From: Alligator mississippiensis
Taxonomy: Eukaryota > Chordata > Crocodylia > Alligatoridae
Reading direction: 5' to 3'
NCBI RefSeq assembly: GCF_030867095.1
Contig: NC_081831.1
Location: forward strand, 22,420,001-22,484,000
DNA: 64,000 nucleotides
In this document: piece by piece, positions 37,904 through 48,493 of the stretch
Layout of the letters: every line of letters begins with the position of its first letter
Position numbering within the stretch: the first letter of the stretch is position 1
The notes under the pieces: model-generated
What the model was told of the DNA's origin: nothing
Database searches by the model: none
What the model saw: only the letters and a program-made list of their open reading frames with translations
Position numbers and translations under genes: made by a program

Positions 37904-39404
37904 CTAGCAAGCGCAGGAACGGGTGGGTGCGGGCGAGACCTCGCTGAGCCGCGCCCCCTTGCCGTCGGCTGCTGGGGCATCGCTGACGTCTAGGCTTTCG
38001 TTCATCTTCTCGCAGATGACGTCAACTAGGCGCTCGAAGACCTGCTTGACGTTGATGTTGTCCTTGGCACTGGCCTCGAAGAACTCGAACCCTGTGGTGG
38101 GGCGGGAAACCCGGAGGGCTTGCACGACTGGGGTTTGCACGCCTGGATTTGCACAATGGGGGTTGCTTGCACGGCTTTGCACGACTGAGATTGCGCGCGC
38201 GGATCTGCACGAGTGTGATACCCACGAGCGGGGGTTGCAAGCACGGCCTGTAGCGCCCCCCACCCCGACCACGGGGCCCGGGGCGGAGCTCCACGGGCAG
38301 CAGCGGCAGTAGCAGGGCTCTTCTCTCCCGCAAAGCTGCGGGAGGGGGCGGGGAAGCGACGCGCGGGGGCTCGGCCCGGAGTAACCCTTCCATGACTGGC
38401 GTGAACAAGGACCCCACGCAAGGACCGGGCCCGGGGAGCAGGAGGATGTCCCGGATCGGGGGCGGAGGTTGGGCACCCACCGAGCTCGTGTGCCAGGCGC
38501 CTGCCCTCCTCTGTGGGCACCACGCGGTCGTCCTCCAGGTCACACTTGTTGCCCACCAGGATGACCTGGGCGTTGTCCCACGAGTACGTCTTGATCTGCG
38601 TCGCCCTGGGGTCGGCGGGGACGGGGTGAGATCCCGCGATCCTGTTTCCCCCCCTCCCAGCCTATCAGCCCCCACGCCTTTCCCGCAGCTGGGAGAGAAC
38701 CTAGGCGACCAGGCTCCCGCCCCCACCCCGGAGGCCCTCACCAGTCCTGCACGGCGCTGAAGGACTCGGCGTTGGCCACGTCGTAGACGAGCAGGAAGCC
38801 CATGGCGCCGCGGTAATAGGCCGTGGTGATGGTGCGGTACCGCTCCTGCCCCGCCGTGTCCTGCAAAGACACCGCCCATCCCTGTCTCAGTTTTCCCTTC
38901 TGCCCCAGTGCGGCCCGGGAGGGGTTAATCCTTCCCTTGGGCCTCCAAGTTCTTGCGGGCTCCGCGAGGAGGCTCGGAGCCAGGGGATCCTCCTTTCTCC
39001 TGCTTCCTCGGAGTCGCCGAGATTCTCCCATGCCTCAGTTTCCCCTTGTGCTCCAGCCCAGCCTGGAAAAGGTCTGCAAGTGCTGGCAGTGAAGGAGGGG
39101 CCGCAACCCCCCCCGCGCTGTTGGCCCGGCTTGTATGATCCCCCCCCATCCCAGTGGTGCGCGGGCCTGGCCATACCCATATCTGCAGCTTGACCCGCTT
39201 GGCTCGCCGGTACACGGTCTTGACCTTGAAGTCGATGCCGACGGTGCTGACGAAGGAGGGTGTGAAGGTATCCTCGGCGTAGCGGAACAGCAGCGATGTC
39301 TTGCCTACACTGCTGTTCCCGATCAGCAGCAGCTTGAACATGTAATCGAAGCTCTGGTCCGCCGCGTCGGGCGGCGCCGGGCGGGGCTCCCCGGCCGATG
39401 CCAT
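37904..39404 (-). CDS. RAB3D: Small GTPase Rab3D
   Basis: GTPase of regulated exocytosis on secretory granules. Four coding exons: 39404-39177, 38860-38742, 38605-38481, 38091-37904; 219 residues, the same as human RAB3D. G1 GNSSVGKT, switch [18 protein letters not shown]3 [21 protein letters not shown]4 NKCD and G5 ASAKDN are intact, and the C-terminus CAC gives a double-geranylgeranylation site. [19 protein letters not shown] and [11 protein letters not shown] favour RAB3D over RAB3A, as does its neighbour TMEM205. An acceptor CAG lies immediately before the ATG, so a non-coding exon is upstream, not located. Confidence 0.9.
38118..38250. repeat. TTGCACGACTGGGG repeat in RAB3D intron 3
   Basis: GCTTGCACGACTGGGG-type words repeat about seven times in 130 bases (TTTGCACGCCTGG, TTTGCACAATGGG, TTTGCACGACTGAG and so on), close to the exon 4 acceptor. 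Confidence 0.65.
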
Positions 39405-39714
39405 CTGGGCGGGGAGGGGGTCAGGGCACCTGGATTCTATTCCTGCTTCGGGGGTGTCCTGGGCACCCGGACGCCTGGGTTCTTTTCCCAACCGAGTGAT
39501 ACTGGGCAGTTCATTCCCTTGCACCGTGCCTCAGTTTCCCCTCCCGTCCCATGCTCTGTTGCCCGTGATGTGCAAGAGACACTGCGGAAGCCGGGGGTCC
39601 TAGTGGCACCCGGTGCTGCATGTCCATGGCCTGCCCCAGCTGTCTAGGGGTTCCCCCTCTCAGCCTGGGGGGGAGAGGGGAAAAGGGTTGTGCCTACATC
39701 CCCATTCGCAAGTG

Positions 39715-39860
39715 CGGAAACTGAGGCGGGGCCTAAATGACCTACCCAGGGGCACGCGGTCATCGGTGACAGAAGGAAGCAGCCTAGGTCATACACCCTC
39801 CTCCCTCCCTCCCCCAGTGCTAACCACTGCACCCCTCCTTTTGCGCTAACCACTCCACCA
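39715..39860 (-). mobile_element. MIR SINE (near full core, inverse)
   Basis: Reads as inverse MIR: GGAAACTGAGGCGGGGCCTA, then AATGACCTACCCAGGGGCAC, a variable middle, and AACCACTGCACC and AACCACTCCACC, the inverse of the tRNA-like A box. A second cue, GTGCCTCAGTTTCCCC, lies at 39526 in the opposite orientation. Confidence 0.7.
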
Positions 39861-40259
39861 GATGACCTTTCCAGGGGATCCGCCCCGGCAGCTCCAGCTC
39901 TGAGTCACGGTGTGTGCACAAGGCTTCGCTCACGAGGAACCAGGTAATGCTGGTGCTCCCCACCGCCCCGCCCCTCATTGGTCCTAACACGTGGTGGCTA
40001 CAGGGCCCAGTTAACCCATGCCAGGTGCTCAATCCTGGGAGCCTGTTTGGGCGTCTGGACAGTGTCCGGCAGCCCCTACCCCCGCCCAATCCTGGCCTGG
40101 GGAGCCATGGCCCTGTCACTGCCTGGGTCACGCAGTCCAGTCGCAGCTGCCTCCCAACCCGCCTGACCGGTTCTGAGCCTGGGGTACCGAACCAGGGACC
40201 TTCCCGAGTCCTGCCCTAGTGTCTCCTCCCCATGCTGCCCCTGCCCAGAGGTGGCTGGA

Positions 40260-40480
40260 TCTGAGGGTCGGCTACACCTGGGGCTTGATCCCAGCCTGAG
40301 GGGTCTGTACAGCGCCTGGAATGGCCCTTATTGCAGCCGGGCGGGGGAGGGGGGGTGTACAAAGTCTGGCATGGCCCTGATCCCAGCCCGGGGGCCTGTA
40401 CAGTGCCTGGCATGGCCCTGATCTGAACCGGGGGGGGGGGATCGGTACAGTGCCTGGCATAGACCTGATCCTAGCCTCGG
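40260..40480 (+). repeat. Tandem MIR 3'-end units
   Basis: GTACAGTGCCTGGCATGGCC followed by CTGATCCCAGCC occurs four times (about 40308, 40360, 40398 and 40445) with poly-G spacers. AGTGCCTGGCA is the MIR 3' end. Confidence 0.6.
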
Positions 40481-42520
40481 GTCTGGCTTGGGGGGCAAGT
40501 GCCTCTTAGCCCTGGTCCTGGGGGTAGCAGCAGTTGGGGGCTGGGTGGGTTGCAGCTGCTAGGTCTATTAACCCTTCTTGCCCCTCATTGCTCTGATGCT
40601 GACAGGTTCCCGGAGGTCATAATGACCTCGGAGGCGGCTCAGCCAATTCCTACCTCCTCTCCCTTGCACGGTTCACAGGACACTCTTTGATTGGCTGGCA
40701 CTGCGAGGGGGAGGTGTTCGCATTGGTCTACGGCACGGCCAATCTGTAAGGAGAGGGTCTTCGTGGCACCGTGGGCATGTGGCAGGGCGGGGCCCCTCTG
40801 GGCATCAGGACAGGGGAAACTGAGGCAGGGGCCTCCTCAGGGAGGGCCTGATTCCTTCCTTACCCCTTGCCAGTGCCTGTCAGCGTCCACCCCTACCCCT
40901 GCCCCACAGGGGTTGTTCCCCGCCCCCCGCCAGCCAGGCCCTGTTGATTCTAGAGGGAAGGGCCTGTTGACACAGGGCGCGGCTGCTCCTGGTGCCGGGG
41001 TCTGAGATGCAGTTGTCTCTGAGGTGTGGCAAGACCAGGGCTGGGTATAACGGGCCTAGCTTGTGCTCCCGTCCCCTGGCGCAGACCCTCTTCAGGCCAG
41101 GGTTGGTCCTGCCTCAACAGGTGCTGTTCAGAGCAAGCTGAGGGCAGCACCGGGCACCCCCCGGGCACTCCTGCCTGGGGCCCGAGCCCCCCAACGCGGA
41201 GTGCTAGAGGTCTCCTCCCCACCCCGGTTCCAGCTGGGAGCTCCCTGGAGGCCATGCCAGGGTGGATTTACTGCCAGCTTCCAGGCGTCTTATCAGTCAG
41301 CACCCAGCCAGGCTGGCTGGGAGGGGTGGGGGTACTGGAGGCATCCCACAGGTTGAGAGCAGATCCCCTTTGCCCTGTACCAGGTGTTGCACATGCCTTG
41401 CTGAGATCAGGGCTCCAAAGGCAACCAACCCTCTTCCCAGTCCTCTCCCCCTACACACGCCCATTTCCCAGGTGGGAAAATTGAGGCAGGGACCCTCCAG
41501 TGACTGAGGGAGCAGGCAGCTCCTAGCCCCTCACCCCAGAGACCCTGTCTGCCCCCCACTTCCAGTCCTATCACCACTAAGGGCCAACGCCGCCCCCTCC
41601 ACAGACCCTCTTATTCTGAGTAAGCAGCGCCTGCAGCCGGGGGAGGGGGCAGGTTGCCTCTACCTGCCCCCTGGGCTTGCGGCGGGTGGGGGGGGCAGGA
41701 AGCAGGCGGGGGCAAAGCAGGATGTGGAGGAGGAGGAGAAGCGCGGAGGTTCCAGCCCAAAAGGGGGGTGGTCTTGCCTCCCCCACAGCCGCCAGCAGCC
41801 CCTCTACCCCTCCTCTCCCCTCCCCAGTACCTGGCAGGCGCCTCTGCCTTACGCGGGAGCTCTAGGAGCAGGAAGGCAGAGCGGCCCCAGGGTTGGGCAC
41901 AGCCTCCCCGAGCTCCTCCCAGTGGCCGGGCTCCTGGCTCTGGGCGGGGGTTGTGGGGAAGGGCTGGCAGGTGCGGGGGGGCAGGTGCGAGGCGTGGGGG
42001 GGGGCGGGGCGGGGGAAGGCCGGTACGAATCAGCCCCACGGAGCAAGACCCGAGCCACAAGGATTTAATGCCCGGCCAGTGGGGGTGGGGTCGCCCTGGC
42101 CCTGATCTACCTCTTCCGTGTCCTGGGGCAGCCCCCTGCTTGGGGGGTGGGGCTGGGACACCCCCGGCCTCCAAAATCCCCCTTTATGTATCCTGCCTCC
42201 GCCCCAGCCCAGCCCCCTGCAGGTCCTGCACCCCACCCCCCAACCCGGTGCCCCCTCAGAGGCAGTTTCCCCGCCCCCCACCGAGGCCCCTCCCAGCAGC
42301 CAGGAGCCACCAGTGCCTGGGTTTGTGTAGCACCGAGCACAGGGCTGCCCTGGGAGGGGTGGGGGGGCGCAAGCCCCCACCTTTATTGTGGCAGCTACGG
42401 GGTGGGGAGGGGGGGGCTGGCATCACCTGGTGGCCCCTTGAGGCAGGGCACGTGCCCGTCCCCGCTGAGAGAAGGGTTGGGGCATAGGGGCACGAGCTGG
42501 TCTGTGACCCCGCCCCCACT

Positions 42521-42521
<1 letters not shown>

Positions 42522-42575
<54 letters not shown>

Positions 42576-43150
42576 ATGTTCCAGCCACAAGCACATAGGA
42601 GAGTGTGTGAGTGCACATGTGGGTATGAATGGGGTGCACACATATGCGTGAGCATGTGCAAGTATGGGATTGAGTGCACACGAGTACATGTGCATGTATA
42701 CGAGTGCACATGTAGGTGCACACGTAAGTACATGAATGTATGAGTGCACACATTATTGTATGCACATGAGTGACTGCACATACGTGTGTATACGAGTGCA
42801 CACGTGTAAGCATAGGAGTGTAGATGTGCATGTGTGAGTGCACGTGTGAGTGCACGAGTTGCACATGCCTGTGAACACATGAGTGTGTGGGAATGAGTGG
42901 GTGAGTGCCTATGAGTGCACAGGCAAACAGACGTCAGTATGAACGAGTGAACACGTGTGTGCGCATCTGAGCAGCCGTGTGTGTACAGAAATGTGTGTGC
43001 CCACAAGTGTGAGTGCACACGGGTGCGAATGCATATGCACGCATGCATATACCAGTGCGAGTGAGTGTGAATGCATGTGCGTGTGAGCATGTACTGGTGT
43101 GAGTGCCTATGTGAGTGCACGTGTGTCAGTGTGAGTGCACACACGTGTGC
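42522..43150 (+). repeat. (CA)n microsatellite and GTGCACATGAGTG minisatellite
   Basis: Bases 42522-42572 are an almost pure CA run of about 25 units. From 42600 to 43150 GAGTGCACATGTG / GAGTGCACACG words repeat with about 10-20-base periodicity. All open frames across it are repeat artefacts. Confidence 0.9.
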
Positions 43151-43185
43151 CCATCTGCTCTTCCCGTCGCACAGACCCAGCTCCA

Positions 43186-43697
43186 GATACTCCTGGATGA
43201 ATCTTTATTGACACCAGAGAGCAGAAGCGGCGGCGCAGGGAGCAGGGATCCGCTCCCAGACCCCACCAGGGGGCGCTGCACAGCGCAGGGGGGCCATGAC
43301 ACCTGGGTTCCGTCCCCAGCGTGACCCCCACCATCCTGGGGGGCTATTAGAGCTCCCACCCTCGCCCACCCTACCTAGGACCAGAACGCCTGTCGAGTGT
43401 GCCCCCGGGATGTAGCTCCGCCTCCTCAGATGTGGGCAGGGCTTCTAAAGCACATGCCCACCCCTGCGGTACAGGCTCCACCCAATGGGGGCAGTTTGCG
43501 GAACACGCCTTCTGAGGAGGCGGGCTCAACCCCGATATGGGTGGGGCCGCCGCGTGGAGGTGGGATTTACGGGGAACACGCCCACCAACCCCAGAGGCGG
43601 GGTTCCGCGAGGTTCCACCCTGATGCGGGCGGGACTTCCGAAGGACCCGCCCACTCCTCGGCAGAGACAAGGCCCCGCCCTGGGGCGGTGCAGCGGG
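43186..43697 (-). other. TMEM205: TMEM205 3' UTR with poly(A) signal and GC-box repeats
   Basis: AATAAA on the minus strand (TTTATT at 43204-43209) follows the TMEM205 stop by about 490 bases. The stretch 43420-43690 is made of four degenerate units of about 70 bases with CCGCCC, GGAACACGCC and GGGACTTCC-like words. Confidence 0.65.
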
Positions 43698-44744
43698 CTA
43701 GGCGCCTCGGCGAGCGGCGATGAGCAGGGCGGCGCCGTTGCAGAGCAGCGCGCCCAGGTTGCCCAGCGCCGAGAGGCCGTGGGCTGCGGCGAAGGCGCGG
43801 CGGAGCTGGGCGTAGCGGGGGTCGGCCGCCCGCAGCTCCTCGTAGGCAGCCGCCCGCGGGCCCCGCGCTGCCTCCGCGCCCAGCCCCCGCTCCCGCTCAA
43901 GCGCCTGCAGCTGCGCCGTGGCCCGGGCCGTTGCCGGAGCGAGCCAGCGGGCGTTGAGACCGGACAGCACCAGGGAGCCGCCGAACAGCCACACCTGCGG
44001 GGGTAGAGGCGATGGCGTGGGGCCCGGGACGCCTGGGTCCAAGCCGCTTCAGAACCCGGACGCCTTGGTTCCAGCCCAGCTGGGGAGGATGAGGGAGGGG
44101 AGGGGAGGGGAGGGAGGGGATGGAGCTGGAGCGCTCAGCTGCCATCTGCGGAAAGGGGCTTGGAGCCAGGACGCCTGGGTTCTATTCCCGCTGAGAGCCA
44201 GGACTATCCCCGCCTGGGGAGGGGTAGATGGGAGCTCGGACGCCTGGGTTCCACCCCCGTGGCAGGCTGGAGCTCGGACCCCTGGGTTCAGTCGCCGCTG
44301 AGAGCAGGGGCGAGGCCAGGCGGTACCTGGAGGGTCTCGGCGGAGCTGAGCTGGTGCCAGGGGCGGCCGGCGACAGCAGCAAGGGCCAGGTTGAGGGCGG
44401 CACAGCCCAGCAGCGTGTGGAAGTACCAGGGGAAGAGCTTGCTCTGCACCTGCCCGAACACGTGGCGGCCGACCCCGCGGGCCAGCACGAACCCTGCGGG
44501 GGGCAAAGGGGAGAGAGCGTGGGCAGCCGGACTCCTGGGTCCTCTTCCCAGCAGTGACAGGGTAATGGGGAGGGGGGGAGGGATAGTGGTTCCAGCAGTG
44601 GGGAGCCTGGACACCTGGGTTCCTCGCCCCCAGCCGCCCCCTACCTGAGATGAAGGTGACCCAGACCTGCATCCCCCAGGCCGTCGCCAAGACGAAGAGG
44701 TGGGCGACCCCCGCCAGGCTTCCGCCGTCCCCGTCCTTCTGCAT
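43698..44744 (-). CDS. TMEM205: Transmembrane protein 205
   Basis: Four-helix membrane protein of unknown biochemical activity, linked in human to cisplatin resistance and secretory traffic. Three coding exons: 44744-44645, 44493-44327, 43994-43698; 187 residues, against 189 in human. Helices are visible at AHLFVLATAWGMQVWVTFIS, FHTLLGCAALNLALAAVAG, WLFGGSLVLSGLNARWL and the C-terminal ALGNLGALLCNGAALLIAA. GMQVWVTFISGFVL and the QVQSKLFPWYF stretch are typical of the family. An acceptor lies five bases before the ATG, so a non-coding first exon is expected, probably ending at 45019 (CTGGGAG|GTAGGTGG on the minus strand). CCDC159 is divergent, as in human. Confidence 0.93.
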
Positions 44745-44945
44745 GCTCCCTGGGGCGGAAAGGACAGGGGCTGGGGATCGGAAGGGGAGACAGATCGGGG
44801 TTCCCGGGCGGGGCGGGGCGGGGTGCAGCGCGGCAGGATGCCTGGGTTCTGCTGGCGCTTCCAGGGGGACAGTCACGTGGTCGGCGGGATTGAGCAGCCT
44901 GGACTGGACCCCAGGCATTCTGGCTCCCCCTTCCCTCCGCGGGGT
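43960..44945 (+). repeat. MIR-head-like units in TMEM205 introns
   Basis: Plus-strand units (GGGACGCCTGGGTCC, GAACCCGGACGCCTTGGTTCC, GAGCCAGGACGCCTGGGTTC) cluster at 43995-44300, 44525-44635 and 44835-44935, between the three TMEM205 exons. The 44085-44120 stretch is GGGGAGGGGA low complexity. Confidence 0.55.
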
Positions 44946-44949
44946 GCAT

Positions 44950-45241
44950 ATCACGCCGGCCGGCCGCGGGCTTACGGAGCGGGCAGAACCCGAAACTCAC
45001 CCCCGCTTTGCCACCTACCTCCCAGCTCAGAGCAGCTGCCCACCAGGCCCCGCCCCCTTCCGGGTTCCCACCCAATCCCGACGCCAGCGGGCGGCCTGGC
45101 CAATGGCGGGACTCCGCGGCGGGGGGTGGGTCCCGTGCCCCGCCCCCTTTGTGACAGCGGCGAGGATAAAGGGGCGACGGAGGTGGCCCGAGTGGGCCAA
45201 ACTTCATCGCTTGGCGGAGCCGAGAGCTGGAGCCCCGCTGC
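44950..45241. promoter_or_regulatory. Divergent TMEM205 / CCDC159 promoter
   Basis: A CpG-rich gap of under 300 bases between the inferred TMEM205 first exon (from 45019, minus) and the CCDC159 ATG (45242, plus). It holds CCAAT boxes at about 45073 and 45100 and two GCCCCGCCCCC-type GC boxes (45047 and 45138). No TATA box was noted except GATAAAGG at 45164. Confidence 0.6.
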
Positions 45242-48200
45242 ATGGAGGCGCTGCGGGGTTTCGTCCTCAGCACCATGGTACTGGTACCGGCCCGGCTCCC
45301 CAGGCGGGGCCCCTCAGCCCCCTGGTCCCCCTTCAGCCTTGCTGCTGCCCCACACTGTAGACCGGCAGCCCCCTATCCCCAGCCCTGCCAGTGCCCTCAG
45401 CCCCGAGCCCAGCCGGTCCGAGCCTCCGTCTGTTCCAGGAGACGACGTTAATCCAGGGGGAGAAGAGCAGAGACCCCGGGCCCAACTGCTACCTGTCCCG
45501 AGCCAGCAGCAACACGGGCCTGGTAAATGCCCCTGTCTCGGGGGTGTCCCCCACCGCCTCCCACCTGCGGGGGGGAGAACGTGGCCCTTGAAGAAATACC
45601 CCCTGCCCCTTAATGTCTCCTGGTGTGGATGGAGCTCTGCCTGGGCCGGCTCTGACCCTTCCTTTCTGCTCTTCCTGTCTCCCGCCCGGGCAACTGCAGA
45701 CTGACGCCTTCGAGGCTGATGGTAAGAGGAGTCTGGGGACGGGGCCGAAGTCAGGGGCGGGGCCAGTCTGGTCACACCCCCTTGGGGCAGGCGGGTTGCG
45801 CCAGGTACCCTGAGCATCCTCTACTGGGATGGGGCAGGTTCACGGCAGGGATGTGGGGGCAGGGAGACCCCGGCTGCGGGGATGGCAGCGGCCACCTCCC
45901 GCCCCAACTCCCAGCTTCCCCTGCTCCGTGCCAGGCCTGATCCTGCCCATGCCCCTGAAGGACGAGTTGGAGCTTATCAAGAGTCAAATGCAAGCCCAGG
46001 CCCAGGTGAACCCGGAGTGGGGGATTGTGGGCGTCAGGCCCGTGATTGTAACCCAGGAGTCCTGGCTCCTCGCTAGGAAGCCCCTCGGACCTCCTAGGTA
46101 AACTGAGGCAGCTTTGCCCGGTCCCCTACAGGCCTTCGAAGCCCTGAGCCACTCGCTGTCGCTGCTGGAGCAGGAGAGTGGGCAGCAGCAGCAGAAGATC
46201 CAGCACCTGGAAGGTGAAGAGGGGGACGCCATCCTCCTGTCCCAGGGCTTGGGGTGGGGGGAGGTCTGCGCTTGCCCCTCACCCCACTTTCCTCGCCCCC
46301 AGAGGAATTGCGGCGGACGGGCCCGGAGCGACTGGAGCGGACGCTGGAGCAGCAGCTGCAGGAGCTGCGGTTGGCGCTGAGCCGGGAGCTGGAGGCAGCC
46401 CAGGGGCAGCACCGAGACCCCCTGGACGGGCTGGCCGAGGACGTGATGCAGAGGTCCGAGGGGCTTATTTGCATTGACCACGCCCTAATTTGAAGAAGCC
46501 TTGCATTGGCACTGCTGCGCGGCGCCGCTCCAGAATATTTGCATTGACCACTCCCCCGGTGTCCCGCCCTCTGCAGCCATGGACAGACCCGAGGGGCAGC
46601 GCGCACTTCGCCCAGCTATTTGTATTAGCCCCGCCCCTACTATTAGCCATGCCTCCTCCGGTTAATTGCATTCCTGAGGAGCATGGCTTACTTTTGCCCA
46701 CCTGTTTGCATTAGTCCCGCCCCCTGCTACTAGCCACACCTCTTCCAGCCATGAGGAGATTGCCCACCTTCTCCCAGCTATTTGTATTAGACCCCCCACT
46801 CCGTATCCACTCCCATTACACCATGCCTATCTGTCGCCTCCCACCCTCTTGGTGGGAGGTAAAGTGACCCCCAACCCGTGTCCCCCCAGCAAGAAGCTTC
46901 TGTGTGAGGAGCTGGAGTTGGTGCAAGGAGAGATGCGGAGGATTCACCAGAAGCTCGGTACGTACCCGCGACTCCCCTCCGTTCCCCCAAACCCAAGGGG
47001 AGGTCATCCCTTATCAAGGGTCAAATGCAAGCCTAGGCCCAGGTGAACCCTGGGCTTGGGCCCAACCTGCCCCCCCCCCAACCTAAAGGGGACAGCCCTG
47101 AGCTGAGCCCCGCCTGCGGAGCGGAAGTGGCCCCGGGATTTGAACCTAGATGTCCCAAAACCCAGCCCTCTTCCGTGCTCCCTACTTGTAGCCATTAGGC
47201 CATAGTGCCTAACCCAGAACTGAGAGGGGGCGGGGAGCAGAACTCAGGCGTCCGAGCTGCCAGGCAGCTGCCCCCTAGTCTCCCCCTGAGGCACGGGGGG
47301 GGGGGGGCAATGAGGGCCTGGGTGTGACCCCTGCCTCGCAGAGGAGCAGGAGAGCGACATCACCCGGAACCTAGCGAGCATCAGGCGGATGCAGGAGAAC
47401 CAGGTGAAGTGCCGGAAGGTTAGTGAGGGCTGGGGACCCCACCCCACCCCCCCATCCCGGCAGGGCACCTCTAGTGGTGCCAGAGGGGGCTGCATCCCAG
47501 CCCCATGCCCCCCTCCTCTACCCCCCCAGTCTTAGCTGGGCCCTGATACCTCCTGTTCCCCCTTCCCAGATCCTGACCCAGCTGAAAGCCCGGGAGGCAG
47601 CAGGGGCCCCGGAGCCGACGGGAGGCAGCGGCCGGCAGGTGCAGGCGGAACTGAGCCACATCTGGTACCTCCTCCCACCCTTCCCGGCACTTGGGACCCC
47701 GATCCACCCATTTGCCTGACTGGTATACTGAGTCCCAGCAGCCTGGTGCGGCCGGCCCTCTCCCGGCGGGGCATGACTTATTACATGGAGGGGCAGGCTG
47801 GTAACTGGGGGAATCCCCCTTTCTACCCCCACTCAGGTTGGCTCTCCGCACCCTCCAGAATTCCCTGCCCGGGAGCGAGGCCATGGGGGGCATGAGGGTG
47901 ACGGGTGAGTAGCAGCAGCTTGGGGCAGGGGGGAGCAGAGTTGGGGACTTGGGGGGCAGGTAATGGTGCAGAGTTTGGGGGCAGGGAGCAGCATGGGGAG
48001 TGGGGGAGCAGACTGGGGAATGATTTGGGGCACAGGTAGATTGGGGGGCAGAGCTAGGAGGCAGCTAATCCCCCTCCCCTCCCTTCCAGGTCGGAGGAGC
48101 CGCCGACTCCGTCTCTCGGTGTCGGCCACCCCCCCTGCCACCACCCCCCCACGAGACGACAGCAGCTCCGAGTCCAGCTTGTGTGACAGCCCTAGCCCCT

Positions 48201-48488
48201 ATGGGCGCCCCGGGGTGAGCTCCCCCGAGGTCACCCCTTGTGAACACGGGTTCTCAAAAGGGTCAGGAGAACCTAGGCATCCGAGGGGGGGGGTGATGAG
48301 GGAAGGGGAGGAAAGGATCCAGGCGTCCTGGGGGGTCACTGGAAGGGAAAATGGAACTGAGGACCCAGGCCTCCTGCCCACTCCACCAGGGGCTGCATGT
48401 GATGGGAGGCGGGGAACTTAAAGGGTCAGCACCTTGATTTCTCTCCCATTCCCCCTCCTCGTGTCTCCAGCAGGAAGCAGAGGCTTGA
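45242..48488 (+). CDS. CCDC159: Coiled-coil domain-containing protein 159
   Basis: Twelve exons keep frame: 45242-45277, 45439-45522, 45700-45721, 45935-46005, 46132-46213, 46303-46453, 46890-46957, 47342-47418, 47570-47664, 47837-47904, 48090-48214, 48471-48488; 298 residues. Coiled coil is evident (LKDELELIKSQMQAQAQ, LEQESGQQQQKIQHLEEELR, KKLLCEELELVQGEMRRIHQ); a Ser/Pro-rich tail follows. I name it from position between TMEM205 and PLPPR2, coiled coil and length; I cannot recite the human sequence well enough to confirm. Function is poorly known, with possible testis roles. Exon 1 could use a second donor 6 bases on (45283). The last exon has a CAGCAG tandem acceptor. ATTAAA begins 6 bases after the stop. 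Confidence 0.75.
46441..46800 (+). repeat. Octamer/GC-box minisatellite starting at a CCDC159 splice donor
   Basis: Six degenerate units with ATTTGCATT or ATTTGTATT followed by a GACCACGCCC / AGCCCCGCCCC string, the A/T-rich word lying at about 46467, 46537, 46617, 46665, 46704 and 46781. The first unit begins at the exon end itself (CAGAG|GTCCGAGGGG), echoed later by GACCCGAGGGG (46587). Confidence 0.65.
47008..47056 (+). repeat. Copy of the CCDC159 exon 4 end plus donor
   Basis: CTTATCAAGGGTCAAATGCA, then AGCCTAGGCCCAG|GTGAACCC, matches the end of exon 4 and its donor at 45972-46013 (CTTATCAAGAGTCAAATGCA, then AGCCCAGGCCCAG|GTGAACCC) with two mismatches in about 42 bases. It lies about 1 kb downstream in another intron, in the same orientation. 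Confidence 0.85.
47128..47215 (-). mobile_element. tRNA-derived SINE head, inverse
   Basis: GATTTGAACCTAGATGTCCC is an inverse B box (GGTTCAAATCC), and TGTAGCCATTAGGCCATAGT is an inverse A box about 60 bases away. Without a tRNA-like 3' end it looks like a SINE head, not a tRNA gene. Confidence 0.55.
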
Positions 48489-48493
48489 AGCTG

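Larger units (their letters stand above)
39405..43185. other. RAB3D-TMEM205 intergenic region
   Basis: No coding exon recognised. It holds an inverse MIR copy (39715-39860), a MIR 3'-end tandem run (40260-40480), GC-rich and repeat-driven open frames at 41650-42490 that I do not believe, minus-strand AATAAA at 42382-42387 and ATTAAA near 42064 (possible distal TMEM205 poly(A) sites), and a large CA/TG-type block (42522-43150). The unlocated 5' exon of RAB3D should be in its left part. Confidence 0.5.

Noticed and set aside
37904-39404. Naming the small GTPase RAB3A
   Set aside because: RAB3A has DNINVK as here, but the N-terminus, [11 protein letters not shown] and the TMEM205 neighbour favour RAB3D.
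41654-42487. Long plus-strand frame (277 codons) as a gene between RAB3D and TMEM205
   Set aside because: Low-complexity Gly/Pro/Ala/Arg translation, equal-length frames on both strands, no recognisable domain or splice-supported structure.
47128-47215. tRNA gene on the minus strand
   Set aside because: A and B boxes are present, but acceptor-stem pairing and a 3' terminator are not evident; fits a SINE head better.
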